Part shown: piece after piece, positions 55,322 through 64,000 of the stretch | Layout of the letters: each line of letters opens with the position of its first letter | Position numbering within the stretch: position 1 is the first letter of the stretch | NCBI GenBank assembly: GCA_030374805.1 | Contig: JARGSG010000012.1 | Coordinates: 1-64,000, forward strand | DNA from: Gracilaria gracilis | Lineage: Eukaryota; Rhodophyta; Florideophyceae; Gracilariales; Gracilariaceae | DNA: 64,000 nucleotides | Direction: 5' to 3' | Notes under the pieces: generated by a model | Told to the model about the DNA's origin: nothing | The model's database searches: none | Seen by the model: the letters and a program-made list of their open reading frames with translations, nothing else | Translations under genes and position numbers: made by a program

Positions 55322-57269
55322 TGAGTCCAAACCACGGAGAAACGTTGTCGGATGTGGAGTGGGTGGGGATGGGAACTAGATGAGCTGTATGGTTATTGTG
55401 GATGTCCTTTTTGTGGCCACGTTGGCTGAACGACGCGGGTGGTGACAACCCAGAACAAGACTAGAATGCCAGGGGGTACCAGCCTATGAAGGCGATGAGT
55501 AACAGCGTAAGCCGCTGAATAGCCCAAACTATGAGTATTGAGATGGCACACGGTGGTGCCAGTGATACTTCTAACGAACAGAGCGAACTATTCGCGTCCT
55601 GTCGGTGAGTAGCTACGAACGGCTGAAGTCTCCAGCAAACTTCAGAAGGAGACTCGAACGATACGGTGAAAGCTGTAAGTCAAACTTCAGGCGCGAGCTT
55701 AGTAGGCTTACAATTGATTTTGAGACCAATTATAGACGAACGCAGGGGGAGCCAGTCCCCAGATGTAAGTGACGAATGGTAAACGTGAAAGGGAAAGGCC
55801 AGACCACTCAGCGGCCAACGAGAATGAAAAGAAAGAAAGAGGGAAACAAATCAATGAAACGAAGGAAACAAGCAATGATGGCATTTCTGGAAGAAGGGGG
55901 GTTTGTTGAGCTTGTGTCGGTGGTGGTGGTGGTGGTGGTGGTCGAAGATGGGTATCCGAAGTTGGGCATGGCTTATATAGACAATGAAGACCTTCGAATC
56001 CAGCTGAATATCGACGGTACAATTTTGTGTAAACCCTTAGTAACAAGGTGTAACCCAGATGCAGTTTTCATGCATCATTGTGTAACCGGTGTAGCCTTAC
56101 TAGTTGTTCGCAGCCACATAATAGTTTCTTCGGGTAAGAGACAACTTGTCGCAAAGATAATGCTTTGTTGGCACAATTTCCAAGTCCGCGAGAATCCATA
56201 ATCACTTCAATCTGAGACCTGATTCGGGAAGGTCATCCGTTACGTACACGATACAGCAAGTTTCAAAGGAATCTATCGAGTAGTTCTTGCTGCCGAAAAT
56301 AGCATTAGTGGGTGCGGGAATTTGAAGGGGTTATATCCATGAACATCGCCATTTCACCTCTTCTCCGTGTATTTCCTTGTTGTCCGGGTTCATTTCACAT
56401 CGCATGACTGATTACACGAACTTTGCACTGCTAATGCACGATTTGTACATGAAGTGTACACGTAAGAACATTCCCTTCGTCCTTGGATATATCCTGAAAG
56501 TAGAGTTAGTTGGTGGTTAGGTCATTCTCAGGAGGCGTCTAGGTGATATTCGTAGTGTGGGGAGGGTGCCGGGGCCTCCCTTTGCATTGAGGGCATGCTA
56601 CGTTGGAAGTCCACGGATGTACTTCGTGTTGGCGTTCACACGGTGACGCTTCGATTGCACATGTATTTCAGTGGTAGCGGGGAGAAGTGGTAGGCGGTCG
56701 ACGTCGTCGTTGCCAACACAATGGCACGTTTCCATCCTGGTGCTCCGCGTCCCGTCGCCATTCCGCCTGACAGCCCTCATGGGCTGCCATTGCCGTTACT
56801 GCCGCCGCCGCCTCCGTCGTTGCCTCCGCTACTGTCGCCGCCGCCCGCAAACTCCCCCCACTTTTCGCCTCCGCCGCTACTCCGAGCCGCCCAGTCGTCT
56901 GGTGGGGACTCCGTTCGCTTCGTGCGATATGTCCCTGCCGTGCACAGTCCGAGGCGTGGAAGTCCGACGCCTCGAGATGCGGCCAGGGGGATTAGTCGCC
57001 GTCGTCGCGTATGGGGTGGAGGTGGCGCTGGGTGCCCTTCCAGCTCCTACCTTCGCGGATGGCACGACGCCATCCGCGTAGTCAAAGTGGAGCTGCCTTG
57101 CGGGGCTGTGCCCATCCTGGCCCGACTGCTCCACGAGTTGCGGGAAGTGCACGAGCGATATAGGATATAGAATATAAAATATAATGCATATTTGCTACTG
57201 TATGCAATAATAAATATACTCTGCTTTCCGCTTATCGCTCTTCCTCTTCGCCCTTGTTCCTCACTTTCA
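55322..57269. other. No supportable gene
   Basis: About 1.9 kb. A (GTG)n microsatellite lies at 55917-55945. A GC-rich, Pro/Arg-coding stretch (56700-57080) has open frames on both strands but no domain, and contains a short hairpin GCGGATGGC...GCCATCCGC at 57054-57079. The rest shows no repeats or coding signal I can defend. Confidence 0.4.
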
Positions 57270-60200
57270 CAGTTATGTTCGTCATCTGTTGCCTTCGGAG
57301 GCATACGCAGTTGAGGGTGATATAGACTTCGTCGCTTGGTGGGACGAGCTCCATGAACTGTACGAAGGCGAAATCCTTGGAAGATGGAGTGGAAGAAGGA
57401 AGGTTGAAGCGAAGAAGGGAGATGAGTTTGCAGACCCAGACGATGGGGGTGGAGTTGGAGGAGCTGGTGCCTGCGACGAGGACGTGAGAGAACTTTGGGG
57501 ATTTAGAAGGACCGAAGGAAGGAGCGGCAAATATTCGTTGGAAGAGAGGGAGTGGAGGATGATGGAGCGCGAGCTCGTTTCTCTCTTCAATGTAGTGGTC
57601 GAGTGATGAGACATAACCGCCGACGACTTAAGCGGAGTTGACTACGGTGATTCGGGTGCGACGGAGAGTGGGGGAGTTCTATGAGAGTTCTAGGACTTCG
57701 AGAGAAAGGGTAGTGAATGAAGGGAGGGCTTGTCTTCCAATCTGTTGGAGGATGGAGAGAGTGTCAGTGAGGATGAGGTCTTGGAGAGATTTGGGATTGA
57801 AATGAGGATTGGAGTGAAGGAATTTGTGGGCGATGATGAGATCAGCGAATGAGATGAGTTTTCCATCACGGACCAAACCGGGTGGGCGGGATTGGATGGG
57901 AGAGGCGAGGGCAGGAGAGAAAGAAGTGATGGAGGGGTTGGTGGAAGGGGGGTTTCAATCTTTGGTGGCGTTGGAGTGATGGATGGCGCGAATGGTTTCT
58001 ACCTGTGCAGTGGACCTGCGCTTTGAGGTTTTGGAGTAGTGTGACTTGAAGAGGGAGTGGGCGTGTTCAAATATGCTGGCATCGTTGAAGTGGAGGCCTC
58101 CGAAGCGGCGAATGTCCTCGAAGATGTGGTCGAAGAGATGGAACTTGAGGGTGCCAAGGCTGAAAGTGTGGTAGGAGCCGAGGGCGAGTACGGCTGTGCG
58201 CTTGAAGGAGCGGATTTGGAATTGGAGGTCCGTGAGGCGGGAGTCGGTCCATTCTGCGGAGGTGTTGTATCTCATGGAGAAGAGGAGAAGATCGGAGTAC
58301 TTGGTGAAAACGGAAGTGATGGGAGCTGCGTCGAAGTCGTCACAACAGCGGTGGTAGAAGGCTTCGATGAAGGGGATGATCATGTCGAGTACGCGGTAGT
58401 CTTTTGCTTCGAACATACCACGTAGGCCGTCGGAGGTGAAGATACGGTTAAGGGTCTAACCTTTGTCGGAGGGGAAAAAGTCGATGTGGAGTCCTGTGGC
58501 TGGGGAGTGCTTTTCAATGGTGGTGAAGATGGTGTTCGCGTGTTTGAGGATGGAGGAGCGGACGGAGTTGAAGGAAAGTCGGGACTTAGAGGAACGGGGA
58601 GTAGTGAAGAGTGATTCTGACTTGAATCTCTCGATGGCTGCGAGCTTGATGAGCTTGGAGATGCCGACGTGCAAGTTATGGAGTGTTTCGAAGGGGAAGA
58701 TGATATAAGGGGAGAGAAGAGGGGTGATGTTGAGGAGAGGGTAAGAATCGAAGAGACAGAAGTATTTTGCGAGAGAAAGGGAGTGGAGTGCTTCAACGGC
58801 CTTTTCCTTAGTGTTTTGGGCGATTCTGGGCTTTTTGGCGATGTGAGCCTTTTCAGCATCTTGGAGGAGAGCAGAGTGTGATTTGCGGGCAGCGAGAGTG
58901 TGGGTCTGGGATCGAAGAGGGGGGGCTGGAATTTGTAGATGAATGTCGGAGCGTGGGACGGTACATGGGTGGCATGGATGCTGGGGGCGGGTGCCGTGGG
59001 AGATGGCGAGAATGTTCTTTGCTTCTGGGATGTCTGCGCAGTAGCTGGCGATGATTGGGTGACCATGGTGGAGCACGCCATTAGCGGCACGGAAAAGGAA
59101 GCCAGTGAGGCCGGAGGAGAGAAGACGGTCAAGGAGGTTGGAGATGGCACTCTGGATGAATTGCTTTTTGGTAGAGCAGAAGATCCTGGAAGAGGTTTGG
59201 GGGATGCAATTGGGATCTTGAGAAGGGGTAACGAGATTGAAAGAGGTTGGAAGGTATCCGAGAAGGGGGAGGTTTTTGGTGATACATTTGCGACGGAACG
59301 AATCGGAGAAGTTGAGGAGGGTGATGTGAAGGGGGTAGGAAGTGACAGAAGAGAATTTGAGGGAGATGGAGGACTTGTCGGAGTATACGTGGACGAAGCC
59401 GATGAAGGAGTCGATACCGGTGTTCTCAGGGGTGTGCCAGATGCAGGAGTTATTGGAAGACTGCATGATTGCGTGCTTGAGGGTTCGCACAGCTTTTTTT
59501 ATAGAGAGGAAGCGATAACGTGATCGAAAGGGTGAGAGCCGGAGAAGGTTGTATGGAAGACGTGGTGGAAGAAGGTGTTGTCGGAGTGTGCGAGTGCGAG
59601 TTGTCGTTTAAGGACTTGGATAGCATCCTTTCGAAAGATGGTGGCTGTGAAGAGGTGCTGAGGGTCGTGGAGGGTGTGGTAGGGGTGAAACTGATGTTGC
59701 TGACTCGGTGTTGGAAGAGTTCTGTTTGACGTTTGAGACACTGGGAGGCGGAAAAGCCGCCGTTGTGGAAGGCTGACTTGAAGAAGATGCGGTCGTGGAG
59801 GAGAGAGGTGAGTTCGTCTGCCTTGCTGGGGCCGAGGGTGGACGCGATGGAAGAGATGTAGAGGACCATTCGTTCGAGGTGGGGGTTGTTGAGGAGAGGG
59901 AAGGAGGGGGTCGGGGGAGGAGATGGGGAGGGAGAGAGGGAGCAGAAGGGGGTGCCTACGATATGGTAGGCGTCTTGGGTGTGGACGGTGAGGCAGACCT
60001 GTTGCTGGTGGCAGGAGTCGTCGTCGACGATGGGGACAGTATGGGAAGGGCGATTGGAGGGAGGATGTGGGGATGGTGGTGGGAGTGGGGTGGTGGTCTT
60101 GTGACGTTTTTTGCGTGGTAGAAAGTGAAAGACGTTGCCGCCAGGGGAGAGAAAACGCTTGTTGGCGGTGAGACGGTTGAGGCATCACCTTGTGCATTTG

Positions 60201-60379
60201 AATGGCGGGAATGGTGAGGGCGAAGAAGGAGCTGTCTTAAAAGCAGCAATTAGGCACGGCGGAGAGCGGTGTGGGGGTGTTGGGGGAGAGGCGAGGTACG
60301 TAGCGGTGAGCGTAATATGGCGCACAGAGCGTGGGACGGAGTGATCGGGGAGTTGGCACGTGATTCGAAGGCGTTTCAA
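57270..60379 (-). pseudogene. Plavaka-type (CACTA-like) transposase, degraded
   Basis: About 1,000 codons on the minus strand in at least four frame segments. The N-terminal part has a Cys/His-containing start (FKCTR, about 60190) and a Pro/Ser/Thr-rich region. The best open part (58456-59490) reads SFIGFVHVYSDKSSISLKFS, YPLHITLLNFSDSFRRKC, LLGYLPTSFN, then HPIIASYCADIPEAKNI with HPCHPCTVP (paired His/Cys), and FPFETLHNLHVGISKLI. After one in-frame stop it continues with GTLKFHLFDHIFEDIRRFGG and SIFEHAHSLFKSHYSKTSKR (about 58000-58150), and ends near 57285 (FAFVQFMEL). These blocks are characteristic of Plavaka/CACTA-group transposases. Terminal repeats were not found. It may be the mobiliser of the neighbouring genes or only a neighbour. 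Confidence 0.65.
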
Positions 60380-60583
60380 TAGTGAGATAATAAATGGCTG
60401 ATATCTGATATGAGATTTGTTGAATAGATGTGCTGTATCTCTATAGAGAGTTCCTATTCGAAGGGTTTGTATTCTTCTAGTCGTATTTCATAAGCAGCTA
60501 TCTATGTATGTATAGCCGTATTTGGGGATATATATATCCCTATTTGCTGCCGTAAAGTTCTAAATATGTGCCACTTACACGCT
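60380..60583. other. AT-rich intergenic, nothing seen
   Basis: Upstream of the Plavaka-type gene; it contains ATATATAT near 60530 and no other signal. Confidence 0.35.
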
Positions 60584-60820
60584 TACATTGGGTTCGGAAA
60601 CTAGCATGAACGGAGGTAACATGCTAGTTTGTCTTCCATCCAAACTAGCACTGATGAAAATAGTGGTGAATGGTTCTTTCCACACAAACTAACACAAGTG
60701 GAAATGTGGAAATACTTTCGGATATTAAGTACATCCAAATTTGGATAAATTCACCGGTTTTTCGATCATTTTAATTCGGTCATTTTTGACACCAAAACTA
60801 GCATTCCAATAACACCGACG
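60584..60820. mobile_element. MITE of the 54953 family, diverged
   Basis: The right end CTAGCATTCCAATAACACCGACG-type sequence (to 60820) mirrors CGTCGGTGTTCTCGGAATGC at 38983. At the left GGTTCGGAAACTAGCATG (about 60592) is a shortened inverse. CTAGCAT/ATGCTAG blocks recur inside (60612, 60630, 60645, 60796). No gene. Confidence 0.5.
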
Positions 60821-61639
60821 TGCCAGTCACGTGTCGAAAAACTTACAGTGGTGAGGGCCCGAGTGACTATCTACAACTATGCTACGTGTACAAACCTATC
60901 GTGCAGTTCCGTCCGTCAAGCAACCTCCGCACACGTGTGGAAGCGGGCACACTGTTCCTGCCCCTGACGTTCCTGTTCTTACATGCAATACCGCTCGGGT
61001 CTACTATACTACACCTGCTGTTGCAAGCAAAAGTGTGTTCGCCCTACAAACAAGGCGCATTTCCTAAAGTGGTCTCTGGGTAACAAATAAGACAGTATTC
61101 TTATTTACAGAGACCGTAGCATGGTGAGTGCAATATGTAGGGAACAAGAAAAAGGTTTTGTTTTCGTTTTTCAATTGGTCATATCCGCGTTTAATCCTAA
61201 TTAGCAACGTTCTTTCATATCCTGCCTACGCCCGTTGTTGAGAATTGAACTCTGTTCAACACCTTAAAAACATTTTTGCGCCTTTGTCGTTGAGCTGACA
61301 ACGAGGTATATTGAAAAAGATTGAATATTGTGGTGCACCATATTTTTCCTTTTCAATATCAAAACTCATGTAGGCGTTGCTTCTATGTACCACTCCGGTA
61401 CACGAGATAAGATTTGCTCTTATTTCAAGATGTAGAAACAGCCCAAAATCAAGGGCTTAGCTCTAAGGCAAAAATCCTTAATTATAAAGCCCTATTTCAA
61501 ATAATTGGGTATTTTCTTGGGAACTTGGTTGTATTTTAGAACACCGCCCTTTCTTCCAATATTTTCGAGCAACTGGCTCCAAACCCAGTAACTGAAACAA
61601 AACTCTACTAGTGAAAGCACTGATTATAGCATTGATTTG
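60821..61639. other. No feature seen
   Basis: About 800 bp. Short ORFs only, no motif, AT-rich in the second half. Confidence 0.35.
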
Positions 61640-62560
61640 AACACTTTAAAAGTTCTGGTGAAACTACGCAGTGAAGCATTTAGCACCCCCGGAATCAAGC
61701 CTGATTGCATTTTAGTCTGATTTACTGGCAAAAAGTACTCGCTCGCGTCGGAGTGCTCTAACTCGGGCGCCCCCATTACACGAACTGACTGTCCGTCTCG
61801 TTTTTTTCATGCACGGGCTTCTGCTCAACTTGGCCAGCACGTCGCCCAACTCTCAAGTACGAAAGACGGACTCCATTCTCAATTACGCTGCAAACATGAG
61901 TACTTTTTGCCCGCATGCGATTGCTAAGAGAGAAAGCGATACTTGTAGCGCAATAGTTCGGAACATCCATTTCGGAAAACACGCATCTCTTCAGAAACCT
62001 TGTCAGCGCGAAAAGCGCCAGTGAAAGAGCCCATACACTTCTGTTCATTGCCAACATCGAATTCGGAATAAGAGTGAACGTCGTCCTCGGGCCGTTTATA
62101 CGTTCAGTTTCTCCCGCTGACAAAAACAAGCGTGATCACACATCAAGTTCGTTGGTCAGTCCACTCAGAAAGCCATGGAGCAATTCTTTTGCTTATTTCT
62201 GCATGGTTTGCTGCGGGTCGAAGTTGAGCTCACTAGAGAAAAAATTGAACCTCACGCGCAGAGTCATTTATTTGCACTTTTCGGGCATAGGTTTGATTTG
62301 ATTGGAATAGGACATGATTACGGTGCTTTCTCGGATGTAAGCGGCCACAAAATCATTATTTTTGGCGTTGCATTCTATTGCGGCATCGTTAGGGATGATT
62401 CTTATGTCATTCCTTCAATTTCGGTATCGAAATATCTAGTTGCTCTCACAAAGTGTTTCCCCATCTTCGACCGTCACGCTCAGGTTTACAGCAAGAACGC
62501 TCACATCTGCCAGTTTCACGTTCAAGCAGTTGGATACAACAGTCTGTTTACTCAATACAA
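61640..62560. repeat. Dispersed repeat R, copy 2 (uninterrupted)
   Basis: Matches the two separated pieces at 34305-34660 and 38225-38830 in order, about 80% by eye. A plus-strand ORF of 136 codons (62175-62585) overlaps it, but the other copy is not open there. I do not claim a gene. Class unknown; a diverged transposon of the pogo neighbourhood is possible. Confidence 0.65.
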
Positions 62561-62744
62561 GCGATTCATTCTTCGTTGGCGATGAAACGTCCTGGCGTGC
62601 ACTGAAATGCACATCTGCTTGTGCAGTTTCCGATCTTTGGCTTCTTCTGCCTTAACTTCAGGAAGTAGCTCGATGGCAATACATGACACTAAGGCCACCA
62701 CTTTTACTGCCTTGGCGCATCTCGAAGTAGTCGCAACACTCTAT

Positions 62745-63020
62745 AACATCGAATCTGGCCGAAATATGGCCGAGATATGGCCGAAATATGGCCGTTTAAG
62801 TCGAAAATTTGGGACAACGTGTAACTAGTGGAAATAAGTACTTTTATCAGCTTACACGTGTACCATTCGGCCATATTTGGGTCACATCTCGACCATATTT
62901 CGGCCATATGAAGAAAAACGAAACTTGTTTATCTTCGCTTGTTGAACCTTCTCACAATTATCGAGCTAAACGGCCGCATTTCGGCCATATCTGGGCCACA
63001 TTTCGGCCAGATTCGATGTT
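62745..63020. mobile_element. MITE with GGCCGAAATATGGCC-rich terminal inverted repeats (276 bp)
   Basis: Starts AACATCGAATCTGGCCGAAA and ends with the inverse GGCCAGATTCGATGTT (to 63020). The inverted ends of about 45 bp are built from short repeats of TGGCCGAAATA and TGGCCGAGATA, and a second inner pair lies at 62870-62910. No gene. No convincing target duplication was seen. Confidence 0.75.
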
Positions 63021-64000
63021 CATAGGGACCTTTGTCATTTTGTGAGAACGCGATATCCCGTGAAGACGAGCACAGTCAATACAAAAAAAGCTCAGAAATG
63101 ATGGAGATGTCGGTGAAGATTGTTCCGGGAACAAATGAGCGAAACCGAATCAAAACGGCGCACATACTTGAGAGTGAATCGTTGGCTCAACTAGTTGCAT
63201 ATCGAAGCAACCAGAAGAAGTGGTTGTAGCTATTAGGTGTTTGATATTGTGATGACAGCAAAACCACTACGACACAAGTCCGGTGTGTACAATGGCAGCA
63301 TACGCGTGGACTGACTGTACCCCTAAAGTTTCATGTGTTATCTATACACGTACTTCTGATTCTCGTCGGCAGACCCTAACGCAAACTATACTTTCTCTGC
63401 TTCTTCTCTAATACCAGTCGCACAGGGTAGATTTGCACCACAGTGATGCGGATCCGACACCGATGACAGGTACAGCACATACATGCTATTGCCACGTTAG
63501 GAAACCGTTTCAGCTCGACAGGTTCAGCATGTTGTAGTGTTTACAAGTCCAGAACAGATGACTTCTTCTTCTTTTTAATGAATGCATGGAGGAAGCATTG
63601 GCAAAACAGAGCAACCAGTGGCAGTGACGTGCACGGGTACCGCAACAACATTCACATGGTTTACTCTAAATTTTAGCCTTAAGGTTTCCAACATACTGAT
63701 TGCCCGTTCCTCCTCCATTTTTAGTACTTAAACGAACTCGTGAACATCTTTGGGCGCGAAGTACCACTGAGATCAATAGATTTAGTTGACAAATGATTCT
63801 TTGTTTCAGAAAATGAAGTCAAGCGCACGAACTGCCTTTGAGCTTTCCAGCTGTTGTTCCACCTTGCAGCAAGACGATCTCGACCAGCAGTTACAGGTTG
63901 GAATGGCTGGGTTGATTAATGTAAGTTGCACGTAAACCATCTACATAGATTCAAGTATGAATCGGAAGCGCTCCCACATACAAACCGTAGGTGACAGAGA
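63021..64000. other. Mostly non-coding end of window
   Basis: About 980 bp with no supportable full gene. One short possible exon (63810-63920) is listed separately. Confidence 0.35.
63810..63920 (+). other. Possible short coding exon with splice signals
   Basis: A stretch preceded by TTTGTTTCAG (acceptor-like) and followed by GTAAGT (donor-like at 63921). It reads MKSSARTAFELSSCCSTLQQ and continues for about 17 more residues without stop. Pyrimidine tract, AG and GTAAGT fit a spliceosomal exon, but there is no homology to support it. Confidence 0.2.

Noticed and set aside
55776-56201. 141-codon plus-strand ORF with a Val run
   Set aside because: The Val run is a GTG microsatellite and the rest has no motif; its start lies in unstructured sequence.
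56671-57170. Pro/Arg-rich overlapping ORFs on both strands
   Set aside because: GC-rich sequence gives open frames in several phases, with no domain or conserved block.
40228-60379. Starship-type fungal giant transposon
   Set aside because: No tyrosine recombinase was seen; the only transposase nearby is of the Plavaka type.
62175-62585. 136-codon plus-strand ORF in repeat R
   Set aside because: The other copy of the repeat is not open in this frame, so coding is unsupported.

Overview
Eukaryotic, transposon-dominated DNA. Little of the window looks like an ordinary working host gene. The proteins show chromodomain Ty3/Gypsy retrotransposons, pogo/CENP-B-like and Plavaka-like DNA transposases, PHD and SET chromatin domains, and an NAD(P)-enzyme family that I associate with algae and cyanobacteria. 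There are almost no signs of introns. My best guess is an alga, perhaps a red alga, but the sequence does not settle this and a fungus is not excluded.

Left part (1-33.7 kb): a nest of insertions. Element A (1-6480) is the 3' part of a chromovirus-type Ty3/Gypsy element and sits against a pogo-like transposase fragment. A second pogo-like transposase gene, on the minus strand (33704 down to about 7200), is split by element C (7596-32503, target duplication CACAC). The 5' LTR of C is split by a reversed solo LTR E (7757-20669, duplication GAACC). E is split 27 bp from its end by full-length element B (7784-19946, duplication AAAGA). A, B and C share one plan: gag, then pol with a long low-complexity tail and chromodomain, then a large ORF on the opposite strand, then the LTR.

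Middle (33.7-39.4 kb): another pogo-like transposase remnant, a nearly readable Tigger/jerky-type transposon F (36113-38220), and a dispersed repeat of unknown class with a second copy at 61.6-62.6 kb.

Right part (39.4-60.4 kb), the most unusual: a solo LTR G lies beside a broken PHD-finger gene. Next come an enzyme pseudogene (ketopantoate-reductase-like) and a large minus-strand gene joining a ParB/Srx-like domain to a region with 2OG-dioxygenase/cupin-like motifs. A 1.4 kb zone dense in hairpins follows. From its other side a plus-strand gene runs away, fusing a DNA N6/N4 methyltransferase domain (DPPY before motif I) to a SET domain. An unrecognised coiled-coil gene follows it, and then a degraded Plavaka-type transposase on the minus strand. 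All are broken, mainly by what look like C-to-T or G-to-A changes plus frame changes. The set could be the remains of a mobile chromatin- and DNA-modifying module organised around the hairpin zone. That grouping is inference; the domain calls rest on motifs read by eye.
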